Shown here: piece after piece, positions 35,183 to 43,909 of the stretch
How positions within the stretch are numbered: position 1 is the first letter of the stretch
Layout of the letters: every line of letters starts with the position of its first letter
Assembly: GCA_019359015.1 (NCBI GenBank)
Contig: JAHHID010000039.1
Span: 1 to 63,666, forward strand
Length of the DNA: 63,666 bases
DNA from: Spirirestis rafaelensis WJT71-NPBG6
GTDB taxonomy: Bacteria > Cyanobacteriota > Cyanobacteriia > Cyanobacteriales > Nostocaceae
Reading direction: 5' to 3'
The notes under the pieces: model-generated
Told to the model about the DNA's origin: nothing
Database searches by the model: none
The model's input: the letters and a program-made list of their open reading frames with translations, nothing else
Made by a program: the position numbers and the translations under genes

Positions 35183-35710
35183 ATGTTGTTTATGCCAGAC
35201 CTTTACGTTTCTTGGTCAGATTATCACCAGAAAATTGAACACCTGGCTGCTCAGATTTATCAATCTGGTTGGGAATTTAACCAGATTGTCTGCCTAGCCA
35301 GAGGCGGACTCAGAATAGGAGATATAATTTCCCGTATATACGATCAGCCGTTAGCAATATTAGCAACATCATCTTACAGTGGTTCTGGCAAGCAAGAAAG
35401 AGGTAATTTAACCTTCTCCCACCACATGACGATGACTACTGAAGAGTTAGGTTCGCGGATTCTATTAGTAGATGATTTGGTAGATTCAGGCATCACCCTA
35501 CAAGGAACTATTCCTTGGCTAAAGGAAAATAATCAATCCCCGATTGAGGAAATTCGCACCGCTGTAGTTTGGTATAAAGCGTGTTCTGTAATCGTTCCCG
35601 ATTACTACGTCGATTATCTGGCTGACAACCCTTGGATTCATCAGCCTTTTGAGCATTATGAACACATGAAGCCAGCGGAACTGGCAGCGAAGGTGAAAGT
35701 TAGGAGTTAG
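35183..35710 (+). CDS. Phosphoribosyltransferase family protein
   Basis: A 175-residue type-I phosphoribosyltransferase. The PRPP-binding loop is ILLVDDLVDSGITL, preceded by IVCLARGGLRIGDIISR and SYSGSGKQERG as the hood and flexible-loop regions. It resembles bacterial xanthine/hypoxanthine-type enzymes that salvage purine bases with PRPP. The base is uncertain. ATG 35183 or ATG 35192 may be the start. It is divergent from the symporter. Confidence 0.88.
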   Translation: MLFMPDLYVSWSDYHQKIEHLAAQIYQSGWEFNQIVCLARGGLRIGDIISRIYDQPLAILATSSYSGSGKQERGNLTFSHHMTMTTEELGSRILLVDDLVDSGITLQGTIPWLKENNQSPIEEIRTAVVWYKACSVIVPDYYVDYLADNPWIHQPFEHYEHMKPAELAAKVKVRS

Positions 35711-35794
35711 GAATTAGGAGTTAGAGTCCCCGTACCAAAACGAGAATTTGGTGCGCGAAGAAACACAAGCGGATCTATCCCTACAAATAAAGAG

Positions 35795-35824
35795 ATTAAC
35801 TTTTAGTTAAAAACAGTTTAAATG
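35795..35824. promoter_or_regulatory. Pho-box-like triple repeat upstream of the pst operon
   Basis: TTAA occurs at 35796, 35807 and 35818, an exact 11-bp period. On the minus strand the blocks read TTTAAACT, TTTAACTA and GTTAATCT with 3-bp spacers. The cyanobacterial PhoB/SphR box is described as 8-bp repeats with a TTAA core and 3-bp spacing. The candidate activates phosphate genes on starvation. It is inferred from the sequence pattern only. Confidence 0.5.
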
Positions 35825-35852
35825 AAAACACTAAATGTGATAAATTGAAGGC

Positions 35853-35878
35853 TTCATATGAATTAAAATTCATATGAA
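35853..35878. promoter_or_regulatory. Perfect 12-2-12 inverted repeat, candidate ArsR operator
   Basis: TTCATATGAATT (35853-35864) and AATTCATATGAA (35867-35878) are exact inverted repeats with a 2-bp spacer. The 12-2-12 layout is the described operator geometry of the ArsR/SmtB family, and the first gene downstream (36141) encodes an ArsR-family protein. The site would overlap or follow the transcription start of the pst operon, so binding should repress. Confidence 0.6.
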
Positions 35879-36035
35879 TTATTGCTTAATACAATTCGTC
35901 ACAAGGTAACAAAGCTTATTTCACCAGCTTTTTAAGCTTATTACAAACTTAAGCGGGATCGAAACCAACATCGCGAAGGAAAACGCTTTATCAATTGGAT
36001 ACAGCAGATTTAAACTTGGTGAGGTACAGAAGAAC

Positions 36036-36090
36036 CCCTCCCCAACCCTCCCCGCAAGCGGGGAGGGTGCGCGATAGCGCGGCTGGGGTG
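36036..36090. repeat. GC-rich hairpin repeat in the arsR leader
   Basis: ACCCTCCCCGC (36045-36055) and GCGGGGAGGGT (36058-36068) are perfect arms, followed by the smaller palindrome GCGCGATAGCGC. It is the type of dispersed GC-rich palindrome found in many filamentous cyanobacteria. Here it lies in the probable 5' leader of arsR. Confidence 0.6.
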
Positions 36091-36140
36091 TATTTTATTT
36101 ACTTGCAATACGCTGTAGTTATTTTTGCAGGAGGCAATGA

Positions 36141-36437
36141 ATGGCTAGCACAATCCAGGAGTCTGAGTGCGTAAAAAGGCTCAAAGTGCTGGCAGATGAA
36201 ACTCGTCTGGCAGTTTTAGAACTCCTGATGAACAGTCCTAAGCATGTAGGGGAAATGAATGCAATTCTGGGTTTGGAACAAAGCCTGCTTTCGCATCATT
36301 TGCAAGTTTTGCGTCAGGCAAATTTTGTGGTTAAAGAGCGTGATGGCAAAGCATTTCTCTACAGCCTTGCTCCGGAGGTAAAAGTAACTACAGGTAAAGC
36401 TCTCAACCTCGGTTGTTGCGTACTTTCATTTAAATAA
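36141..36437 (+). CDS. ArsR-family transcriptional repressor heading the pst operon
   Basis: A 98-residue winged-helix protein. The helix-turn-helix region has RLKVLADETRLAVLELLMNSP and HVGEMNAILGLEQSLLSHHLQVLRQANFVV. The metal-binding motif of arsenic or cadmium sensors (CxC in the recognition-helix region) is absent there; instead a Cys-Cys pair sits at the C-terminus (NLGCCVLSF) and could bind a thiophilic ion. pstS starts 21 bp after the stop, so it is co-transcribed with phosphate uptake genes. I infer that it represses this operon through the 12-2-12 repeat, with an unknown inducer; arsenic is one guess. Family is certain. Confidence 0.88.
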   Translation: MASTIQESECVKRLKVLADETRLAVLELLMNSPKHVGEMNAILGLEQSLLSHHLQVLRQANFVVKERDGKAFLYSLAPEVKVTTGKALNLGCCVLSFK

Positions 36438-36457
36438 TTTTAAATTCTAAGTATAGA

Positions 36458-37312
36458 ATGAAACATTCAAAAATTTTGGTTTCCTTAACCATTGGTATGG
36501 CGACCTGCTTTTGGTTGCAAGGCTGCTCTAAACCTCCAGAAGCAACTACAAACAAAGCAGACAAGCTTCAAGGAAAACTAGTTTTAACTGGTTCGAGTAC
36601 AATTGCCCCCTTGGCAGCAGAAATCGGCAAACGCTTTGAATCAAAACATTCGGGTGTGCGGATCGATGTGCAATCGGGGGGTTCTTCTCGCGGCATTTCT
36701 GATGCTCGGCAAGGTGTGGCTGATATTGGTATGGTATCTCGCGCTTTGAAGCCGGAAGAAAAAGACTTAAAAGCATTCTCTATTGCCCGTGATGGGGTGA
36801 CAGTAATTCTGCACAAAGACAATCCAATCAAGTCTCTCAGCGACAAGCAGGTTGTAGATATTTATACAGGGAAAGCGACGAACTGGAAACTGGTGGGAGG
36901 TAAAGATGCAACAATTACCGTTGTCAACAAAGCTGAAGGACGTTCAACTTTGGAATTATTTACCCACTACTTCAAGCTGAAGAACACCGATATCAAAGCA
37001 CAAGTAGTGATTGGTGATAATGAGCAGGGAATTAAGACTGTAGCAGGAAATCCCAATGCGATGGGCTATGTCTCTATCGGTTCGGCAGAAAATAGCGAGG
37101 CAAATAAAGTACCCATAAAGCTTTTGCCAGTAAACGGTGTAGCTGCAACAACTGCTAATGTGCAAAACGGCACATTTCCCATTTCTCGCCCACTTAACTT
37201 GGTAACGAAAACTCAACCCGAAGGACTGGCAAAAGAATTTCTTGATTTCGTGCAATCACAGCAGGTAAGTGACATTGTTAAAAAACAAAACTTTGTCCTC
37301 GTATCCAAATGA
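36458..37312 (+). CDS. pstS: Phosphate-binding lipoprotein of the Pst transporter
   Basis: A 284-residue periplasmic binding protein. A signal peptide ends in a lipobox (FWLQGCSKP), so it is a lipoprotein. The phosphate-binding motifs of the PstS-like family are present: LTGSSTIAPLAAEI, then VQSGGSSRGISD, GVADIGMVSR and KAEGRSTLELF. It delivers phosphate to PstCA. It is the second gene of the operon, and its 3' end overlaps the presumed pstC start by 44 bp. Identity as PstS is strong. Confidence 0.95.
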   Translation: MKHSKILVSLTIGMATCFWLQGCSKPPEATTNKADKLQGKLVLTGSSTIAPLAAEIGKRFESKHSGVRIDVQSGGSSRGISDARQGVADIGMVSRALKPEEKDLKAFSIARDGVTVILHKDNPIKSLSDKQVVDIYTGKATNWKLVGGKDATITVVNKAEGRSTLELFTHYFKLKNTDIKAQVVIGDNEQGIKTVAGNPNAMGYVSIGSAENSEANKVPIKLLPVNGVAATTANVQNGTFPISRPLNLVTKTQPEGLAKEFLDFVQSQQVSDIVKKQNFVLVSK

Positions 37313-38147
37313 CCTGTGGTTAATTTGGATACTACGCTCTCTAGCAATATTGGTGGGAGCGATCGCCCTTTTAATTATCGTCTTTCTGATTTTAGAATCG
37401 CTCCCAGTCCTGAACCACCTCGGACTCACGCGCTTTTTTACTGACTCATCTTGGAACCCAACCGCTGGGTTGTATAACCTCCTACCCATGCTCTGGGGTA
37501 CACTCTTGGCAATGGTAGGCTCAGTATTAATTGCTACGCCAATCGGGATTTTATCTGCCGTCTTTTGCCAATTTTACGCCCCTCCAGCAGTGGCGAGCCT
37601 TTATCGCCGTCTAATTGAACTGTTAGCAGGAATTCCTTCTGTAGTCTATGGCTTCTGGGGGTTGGTGGTGCTAGTTCCCCTAATTGGACGGATACATCCA
37701 CCAGGAACAAGTTTGTTAGCTGGCATTGCGATTCTCGCAATCATGATTTTGCCAACAATTGCGTTGGTAGCCGATGCGAGTTTAGCGAAAGTTCCAGCCT
37801 CCTACCTCCAAGGCGCTGCTGCCTTAGGATTATCTCAGTGGGCAACTATTGCCAAAGTAGTCTTTCCGGCTGCTAAATCGGGGTTATTTACAGGTTTAAT
37901 TCTAGAAACAGGTCGCGCGATTGGCGAAACAATGGCAATTCTCATGGTGTGCGGCAACGTAGTACAGACGCCCAAAAGTCTATTTGATCCCATTCGTACC
38001 TTGACGGCTAACATTGCCTTAGAAATGGCATACGCAACGGGTGACCACCGTTCTGCACTCTTTGTCAGCGGTTTGTTGTTGATGGGGTTAATTGTGTTGT
38101 TGGTTGCTATTGCTGAAGTTATCAGTCAGGGGAAAATTTATGGTTGA
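37269..38147 (+). CDS. pstC: Phosphate ABC transporter permease PstC
   Basis: A 292-residue permease with six predicted membrane spans. It has the PstC pattern: GLYNLLPMLWGTLLAMVGSV, a conserved cytoplasmic EAA-type loop (YLQGAAALGLSQWATIAKVVFPAAKSG) and GRAIGETMAILMVCGN. GTG 37269 lies inside pstS; the downstream in-frame TTG codons are alternatives, and I cannot choose by a clear ribosome-binding site. It pairs with PstA to form the channel. Confidence 0.93.
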   Translation: MTLLKNKTLSSYPNDLWLIWILRSLAILVGAIALLIIVFLILESLPVLNHLGLTRFFTDSSWNPTAGLYNLLPMLWGTLLAMVGSVLIATPIGILSAVFCQFYAPPAVASLYRRLIELLAGIPSVVYGFWGLVVLVPLIGRIHPPGTSLLAGIAILAIMILPTIALVADASLAKVPASYLQGAAALGLSQWATIAKVVFPAAKSGLFTGLILETGRAIGETMAILMVCGNVVQTPKSLFDPIRTLTANIALEMAYATGDHRSALFVSGLLLMGLIVLLVAIAEVISQGKIYG

Positions 38148-39063
38148 AGAAGGCAGAGGTCACGAGTCAGAAGTCAGGAGACAGAAGGGACAAGGCAGAA
38201 GCAAAGGCTTAAGAATCCAAAATCGTATAAGTTCTAAAGACTGGCTACCAACAATCATTGTTTGGACTACGGCTGCCCTAGTTAGTGCGATCTTTTTCTG
38301 GATACTCAGTGATATCCTATGGCATGGTATAGGACATTTGTCCTGGCAGTTTTTGACAACTGGACCAGAGAACGCTGGCAGAGAAGGGGGAATTGCTCCG
38401 ATTCTCGTTTCTACTGCTCTAATTATGGGGGTGTGTATGGCAGTTTCCCTGCCTCTAGGACTTGCTACAGCAGTCCTGCTGGCAGAATTTACCCCAATTG
38501 ACAGTTTGTTTGGTGGGTTGGTGCGGCGCAGTTTAGATGTACTGGCTGGAGTCCCTTCGATAGTCTTTGGGTTGTTTGGTAATGTCTTCTTTTGCAAAGT
38601 TCTGGGACTGGGGTTTTCTATTTTGTCGGGGGGACTGACGTTAGCGTGTATGGTGCTACCAATTCTGATTCGCTCGACGGAAGAAGGATTTCGCGCTGTT
38701 CCCAACGAGTATAGATTTGGAGCGGCAGCCCTTGGGTTTTCACGTACAACTACCCTATTTCAACTATTGTTACCTGCGGCTGTACCCGGTTTGATTGTCG
38801 GGCTGGTACTAGGTATTGGACGAGCGATCGCCGAAACTGCTGCTTTAATTTTTACTAGTGGTTACGTGGATAGGATGCCAGAATCGCTGCTAGATTCTGG
38901 ACGTGCCCTTTCGATTCATATTTTTGATTTGTCTATGAATGTCTCCGGGGGAGATGCCAATGCCTACGCCTCAGCATTGGTTTTATTATTATTGCTGCTG
39001 CTAATAAATGGTACAGCAGCATGGATTGCAGAAAATTGGTTGCACAGGAGAATTATTACCTGA
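38140..39063 (+). CDS. pstA: Phosphate ABC transporter permease PstA
   Basis: A 307-residue permease. I start it at ATG 38140, 8 bp before the pstC stop, because an AGGGG motif lies upstream and the extra upstream frame is not protein-like. Membrane spans begin near residue 34. The EAA loop is EYRFGAAALGFSRTTTLFQLLLPAA, and IGRAIAETAALIFTSG matches PstA. The first 30 residues (about 38155-38205) are encoded by GAGTCAGAAGTCAGGAGACA-type low-complexity DNA and look like a short tandem repeat captured by the frame. Function with PstC is standard. Confidence 0.93.
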   Translation: MVEEGRGHESEVRRQKGQGRSKGLRIQNRISSKDWLPTIIVWTTAALVSAIFFWILSDILWHGIGHLSWQFLTTGPENAGREGGIAPILVSTALIMGVCMAVSLPLGLATAVLLAEFTPIDSLFGGLVRRSLDVLAGVPSIVFGLFGNVFFCKVLGLGFSILSGGLTLACMVLPILIRSTEEGFRAVPNEYRFGAAALGFSRTTTLFQLLLPAAVPGLIVGLVLGIGRAIAETAALIFTSGYVDRMPESLLDSGRALSIHIFDLSMNVSGGDANAYASALVLLLLLLLINGTAAWIAENWLHRRIIT

Positions 39064-39860
39064 TGTCAGGGTCTGATTACCACACTCGTAACTCTCAACC
39101 GTTGATTCAAACGGAAAACCTGACGCTGCAATACGGACAAAAAACCGCCTTTGCTGATGTCACCTTAGATGTAAATCAGGGGGAAATTTTGGCACTGGTT
39201 GGTCCTTCCGGTTGTGGCAAAACTAGCTTTCTCAGTTGCTTAAATCGGTTGACGGATATGATTCCTCAATGTCGGGTGAGGGGACGAATTCAGATGGGTA
39301 CTTTAGAGGTACTCGATGCTAAAACAAATGCGATCGCACTGCGCCGCAAAGTTGGCATGATATTCCAAAAGCCCAATCCTTTTCCTTTATCTATTTGGAA
39401 GAATCTGGAATTACCCCTGCGAGAACATGGTATCCGCAACCGAGAACAAATTGATGCGATTGTAGAGACAACTCTCCAAGATGTGGGACTGTGGGACGAA
39501 GTTAAAGACCGACTGCATACTTCTGCTTTGGCGCTGTCTGGTGGACAGCAGCAGCGGTTGTGTATAGCTAGAGCTTTGGGTTTGCAACCAGAAGTTTTGC
39601 TATTGGATGAACCTTGTAGTGCCCTCGACCCTATTTCCAGTGGTGTTGTTGAAGATTTAATTACTAGCTTACGGGGGCGTTATACTTTGTTGATTGTCAC
39701 CCACAATCTGGCGCAAGCCAAACGTATTGCCGATCAAGTTGCTCTATTTTGGGTGCAGTCTGGTGTTGGGCAGCTCATTGAGTCGGGTTCCGTAGAGCAA
39801 ATTTTTGAGTCTCCCCAAAATCCTCTAACCGCTGCGTATGTAACGGGTGCAAGGGGTTGA
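39063..39860 (+). CDS. pstB: Phosphate ABC transporter ATPase PstB
   Basis: A 265-residue ABC ATPase. Walker A is [10 protein letters not shown], the signature [10 protein letters not shown], Walker B VLLLDEPCSALD, and the switch His is in LIVTHNLAQA. PstB-specific features include NRLTDMIPQCRVRG and MIFQKPNPFP. ATG 39063 overlaps the pstA stop in the TGATG arrangement, so translation is coupled; the frame is open upstream to 39021, but that part is pstA. It ends 3 bp before the convergent AEC gene. No phoU or further pst gene follows. Confidence 0.95.
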   Translation: MSGSDYHTRNSQPLIQTENLTLQYGQKTAFADVTLDVNQGEILALVGPSGCGKTSFLSCLNRLTDMIPQCRVRGRIQMGTLEVLDAKTNAIALRRKVGMIFQKPNPFPLSIWKNLELPLREHGIRNREQIDAIVETTLQDVGLWDEVKDRLHTSALALSGGQQQRLCIARALGLQPEVLLLDEPCSALDPISSGVVEDLITSLRGRYTLLIVTHNLAQAKRIADQVALFWVQSGVGQLIESGSVEQIFESPQNPLTAAYVTGARG

Positions 39861-39863
39861 TCA

Positions 39864-40781
39864 TCAAAACAGCCACAACCAAATAGGCAGGGTAACTAAT
39901 AATACTATAGACCCGGCTGCTAATGCGGTGACTGCCAGATCGCGATCGAGATTGAAGGTTTCCGCAATTACGAGTGTAGCGAAAGCTGGTGGCATCCCCA
40001 TTTGTAAGACTATCACTTGTGCTGTTGCCCCAGTTAAACCAAAAAGTGGCAAAGTACTACCCAAAATCAGGGGAACTAAGAGCATTTTGATTCCTAAACT
40101 CATCCCCGCTTGTGGTAAACTACGCCAAGAATTGAGATTACTTAATCGCATCCCAATTAACACTAAAGATAAAGCAACCGTACTCCAAGCAAATTTCTCC
40201 AGGAAAAATTCAACTCCTGCGGGAATCGTCACCTGTCGAAACAGCAAACCAAACCCGAAACTCCACAGCGCTGGGTTAATGAAAATTGCTTTAGTAATTT
40301 CCCAATAATTCTGCACCCCACCACCAAAACGAACTGCGATCGCCACACCCAAGGCATAAGCACCGAAAAGTGACCCCAGCATATCGTAGAATAATGCCCA
40401 AGCGAAGTATTTTTGTCCTACCATCGCTAGAGCGATCGGATAACCAAGATAACCTGTGTTACCCACCATTGATGCCAGAATAAAACTACCCTGAGTTGGT
40501 TGTTCGAGGATAGTATTTGTAAAATAGGCTTGACCTTTGATGCCTAACCAAGCTAAAAATGCTCCAAGTAAAATAGCTAGATAGGCGATCGCTGGTGCAA
40601 TCCAAATCTGTCCCGATAAATCAGCTTTATATAAAAAAGCTACAATCCCTAACGGTACACCTATCCAGAAAAGAAACTGAGCTAAACGGGTAGGAACTGA
40701 GGCAGGTAGCTTGCGTCCCAAGATAAATCCTACCAGGACTAATCCCACCAGCTTGACGTATAGTTCTACAAGGTTTGTCAA
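39864..40781 (-). CDS. AEC family transporter
   Basis: A 305-residue membrane protein with about 10 hydrophobic segments. It has the family markers of the auxin efflux carrier-like group, for example SFILASMVGNTGYLGYPIAL and GATAQVIVLQMGMPPAFATLVIAETF. Members export or import small organic anions, and the substrate is unknown. It ends 3 bp beyond pstB on the other strand, so the two converge with no room for a terminator. Start is ATG 40781. Confidence 0.88.
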   Translation of the reverse strand: MTNLVELYVKLVGLVLVGFILGRKLPASVPTRLAQFLFWIGVPLGIVAFLYKADLSGQIWIAPAIAYLAILLGAFLAWLGIKGQAYFTNTILEQPTQGSFILASMVGNTGYLGYPIALAMVGQKYFAWALFYDMLGSLFGAYALGVAIAVRFGGGVQNYWEITKAIFINPALWSFGFGLLFRQVTIPAGVEFFLEKFAWSTVALSLVLIGMRLSNLNSWRSLPQAGMSLGIKMLLVPLILGSTLPLFGLTGATAQVIVLQMGMPPAFATLVIAETFNLDRDLAVTALAAGSIVLLVTLPIWLWLF

Positions 40782-40884
40782 GATTGCGCCCAGAAATTCA
40801 GATGTATAAATCTTCGCTATTACGTTTATTTTTATCCAGTCTACAATTTGTTATGGCACTTCAACAATCATCAGGAGTTGAGCC

Positions 40885-41706
40885 TTGAATAATCCTGGGT
40901 TTTCTGAAAAACCGCAAAACTCATCTCCTGAGTCTGGTGACGAGATTCCGCCAGCTTTACGCGATACTCCGGAAGCAACACCTAACAAGGTGCGCCACTT
41001 ACAACCTGTGGTTTTAGTGATTGGCGGCGTGGTAGGATTTATTATGCTAGCTGTTATTAGTGGTTTTTTGTTTTTCCTCACTGCACCGAAAAAAACCGCT
41101 AATCAAGCTTCCTCAACTAGTTCCACTCCTGTTAATCCACAAAGTGGCACTTCTGTCAATCCCCAAGATAGCGCTGATACTGTTTTAGGGCATCTGACAT
41201 ACGCAGAAGCGCCAGAATCAGAACTAGCACCGATTTCTAGAGATGGACGCATCAGAATGAGAAAAGCTGCCGCCGAAAAGTATCAGGCGATGGTGCAAGC
41301 AGCGCGAAGTGCGGGTGTAATATTGGTGCCAATTTCCGGCTTTCGCTCAGTGAAAGACCAAGAGCAGTTATTTTTTGGTGTTGGTGCCCAGCGGAATCAA
41401 ACCCCAGCACAACGAGCTGCTTTGAGTGCGCCTCCTGGTCATAGCGAACATCATACAGGTTACGCTGTGGATATTGGCGATGGTGCAACACCAGCAACTA
41501 ATCTCCAAGCAACTTTTGATAAGACAAAGGCTTATCAGTGGCTAGAAGCGAATGCAGCACGTTACAGCTTTGAGATGTCCTTTCCCAAGGATAATCCGCA
41601 AGGTGTGAGTTATGAGCCTTGGCACTGGCGTTTTGTAGGCGATCGCGATAGCTTGGAAACCTTTTATAAAGCCAAGAATGTCAAACCCGCGAAGATACCT
41701 CAATAA
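40885..41706 (+). CDS. VanY-type D-alanyl-D-alanine carboxypeptidase (M15B)
   Basis: A 273-residue protein. One membrane helix lies at about 45-70 (VVLVIGGVVGFIMLAVISGFL), then a Ser/Thr/Pro linker and the catalytic domain. Zinc motifs are SEHHTGYAVDIGD (His and Asp ligands) and EPWHWRF (Glu and His). It would cut the terminal D-Ala from peptidoglycan stem peptides in the periplasm. The start is TTG 40885, supported by AGGAG 7 nt upstream. Downstream, two PBP2 genes on the opposite strand also belong to wall synthesis. Confidence 0.9.
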   Translation: MNNPGFSEKPQNSSPESGDEIPPALRDTPEATPNKVRHLQPVVLVIGGVVGFIMLAVISGFLFFLTAPKKTANQASSTSSTPVNPQSGTSVNPQDSADTVLGHLTYAEAPESELAPISRDGRIRMRKAAAEKYQAMVQAARSAGVILVPISGFRSVKDQEQLFFGVGAQRNQTPAQRAALSAPPGHSEHHTGYAVDIGDGATPATNLQATFDKTKAYQWLEANAARYSFEMSFPKDNPQGVSYEPWHWRFVGDRDSLETFYKAKNVKPAKIPQ

Positions 41707-41781
41707 AGACACAAGGCAAACAAGGGGGACAAGGAGGAATTTATTGGTTGTCTTCCCCAACTCCCCCATTGCGCTCTTTTG

Positions 41782-43602
41782 TTAATTTGACTTTTCGGTG
41801 GCTACTTTCTGATACTTGCCTGGATACTTTGCCTGGAAATATTCTTCCATAACTTTTAACGCCATCGGTGCAGCAATGCTACCACCGCCACCGCCAGAAT
41901 GTTCGGCAAACGCCACAATTAAAATTTCCGGCTTATCGCTAGGTGCATAGCCACCAAACCAAGCATGATTTGCTTTTACACCTTGACGCTTCCATGCTTC
42001 AGCGGTGCCAGTTTTACCAGCTATTGGAGGAAGTGTTGCCACATTCAAAGCCCTACCCGTACCTTCTGTAATTACCTTCCGCAGTCCGTCACGGAGAATT
42101 TTTACAGTTGATGGTTTCATATTTACAGGTTCGCGCCAGCTTTTTGCTTCTTTATTGTCTTTAAGTAAGTGCGGGTGAACTCTATAGCCACCATTAGCAG
42201 GTATGGCAAACATGCCGGCGACTTGCAATGGTGTGCTTAATAGCGCCCCTTGACCAATTGACATATTAATGCTGTCGCCGACAGTCCAAGGCATCTTCCA
42301 AGCTTTCTGTTTCCATGACTCGTCAGGAACAAAGCCTTTCGATTCTTCAGAGACGAACTCAAACCCAGTTTTTTCGCCAAATCCAAACTTACGAGTCCAT
42401 TCAATCAAAGTTTGACCGCCGACTTTCTGACCAATTTGGTAGAAAAATGTATCGCTACTGTTAGCCATCGCTCCTGTAAATCCCAACGGACCAAAGCCAG
42501 CGTGGTTCCATTCGCCAAATCTAGTACCGCCGAAAGTCAGCGAACCGTAAGTTTGCAATATTGTCTTAGGAGAAAATTTACCCGATTCCAACCCAGCTGC
42601 CGTGGTGACAATTTTAAAAGTACTAGCAGGAGGATAAGCTCTCAGAGCGCGATTGAGCAAAGGATAATCTTCACCTTGTACAGTCTCCCAATCTTTTTTG
42701 GTAACTTTTTGCTTAGAAAAGATATTTGGGTCAAAGGTTGGGTGAGACACCATTGCTAAAACCGCACCGTTGTTTGGGTCAAGTGCGATAATTGTACCGT
42801 TGCGACCTCCCAAAGCTTTTTCTGCTGCCTTTTGCACATCCACATCTATAGTCAAGTGCAAATCTTGACCAGCTTTTGCCTGTTTCTCGCCCAAAAACCG
42901 CAGCGGACGACCTCTACCATCTACTTCTACCTGTTGCCCCCCCCATTCGCCCCGCAGCGTTTTCTCATACGCCTTTTCTACCCCCATCTGACCGATCGCA
43001 TCTCCTAATCGGTAGCCTTCTTTCCGCTTTTCTTGCAACTGTTCGGCGGTCAGTTCCCGCGTATAACCTAGTACGTGAGCCAAAGCTTTACCGTGCGGAT
43101 AGTAGCGAACTGCTTCCGTATGTATCTCCACGTTTTTGAGTTCATTTTCATACTCCTTCAATGCAGTGACTTGCGCTTCATTCAAGTCACGAGCAATCCG
43201 CACCAACGAAGAAGACCTAAAACCAGCCTCTTGTAGTTTCTTTTCAATTTCCTCTTGCGGGATGTTGAGAATTTCAGATAAACGCGGTGCAACTTTGTGC
43301 CATCCTTGTTTAGTGTGAGCCATTGGCCATAAATACACAGACCGAGGATAGCGAGTGCTAGCTAAAAGTTTACCATTACGGTCAAAAATGTTGCCTCGTT
43401 CCGGTTGTTTGGCAATAATCCGAATCCTATTTGACTCTGCTTGCTTACGGTGGTACGCTCCTTCAAGAATTTGCAAATATGTCAAACGAGCGGTTATTCC
43501 ACCTGTCATTAGTAGAGTAAATATGATGAGAAATATTGACTGAAAACCCCGTCCGACTGTAAGCGTATCTTTTTTATTGCCGATTGATTGTAATAGGGTC
43601 AT
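41782..43602 (-). CDS. mrdA: Penicillin-binding protein 2 (class B transpeptidase)
   Basis: A 606-residue class B PBP. An N-terminal anchor helix (about 20-43) is followed by a dimerisation domain with IAKQPERGNIFDRNGKLLA and the transpeptidase core. Catalytic motifs are Ser327 in PASTFKI, the SSD motif in MANSSDTFFYQIG, and KTG in IAGKTGTAEA. It cross-links peptidoglycan in the periplasm during elongation, normally with RodA. A paralogue is immediately upstream at 43910. The partner RodA is not in this window. Start is ATG 43602. Confidence 0.92.
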   Translation of the reverse strand: MTLLQSIGNKKDTLTVGRGFQSIFLIIFTLLMTGGITARLTYLQILEGAYHRKQAESNRIRIIAKQPERGNIFDRNGKLLASTRYPRSVYLWPMAHTKQGWHKVAPRLSEILNIPQEEIEKKLQEAGFRSSSLVRIARDLNEAQVTALKEYENELKNVEIHTEAVRYYPHGKALAHVLGYTRELTAEQLQEKRKEGYRLGDAIGQMGVEKAYEKTLRGEWGGQQVEVDGRGRPLRFLGEKQAKAGQDLHLTIDVDVQKAAEKALGGRNGTIIALDPNNGAVLAMVSHPTFDPNIFSKQKVTKKDWETVQGEDYPLLNRALRAYPPASTFKIVTTAAGLESGKFSPKTILQTYGSLTFGGTRFGEWNHAGFGPLGFTGAMANSSDTFFYQIGQKVGGQTLIEWTRKFGFGEKTGFEFVSEESKGFVPDESWKQKAWKMPWTVGDSINMSIGQGALLSTPLQVAGMFAIPANGGYRVHPHLLKDNKEAKSWREPVNMKPSTVKILRDGLRKVITEGTGRALNVATLPPIAGKTGTAEAWKRQGVKANHAWFGGYAPSDKPEILIVAFAEHSGGGGGSIAAPMALKVMEEYFQAKYPGKYQKVATEKSN

Positions 43603-43909
43603 AACACAAAGAGTAATATTTAGAGAAATCTTCTTTGTATATAATTCAACAAAATTGTTACTAACTCAGCTAAACTCTCACTCAGTCTGTATTGAAAAAA
43701 CAAGAGGGTAACTATAATAACTTTCTATTATTTTTGTTGAATAAAAGAAATTCTTTAGTAGTCCGCCAAAGAAACTTTGCGGGATTTATGGTAAAAAATC
43801 AAGTTTTTTCTCCGCCTGCTCAAGAGTGCCTGCCTTCACCCGTCAAAATTGGGTTGATCGAGTACTAATTCAGAGTCCTACCGCCTGATTTGTGAGCTTT
43901 ATCTTCGCC
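43603..43909. other. Intergenic region between the two PBP2 genes
   Basis: This 307-bp AT-rich gap, rich in A and T runs near 43720-43750, probably holds the promoter of the downstream PBP2 gene. No gene or repeat was recognised. Confidence 0.4.

Larger units (their letters stand above)
35711..36140. promoter_or_regulatory. Regulatory region of the arsR-pst operon
   Basis: This 430-bp gap precedes the phosphate operon and holds, in order, a Pho-box-like triple (35795-35824), a possible -10 (TAAATT at 35841-35846), a perfect 12-2-12 inverted repeat (35853-35878) and a GC-rich hairpin repeat (36036-36090). If transcription starts near 35853, the leader would be about 285 nt long, part of it contributed by the hairpin repeat. 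Confidence 0.5.

Noticed and set aside
39847-40308. 153-residue plus-strand frame
   Set aside because: Antisense of the AEC transporter gene.
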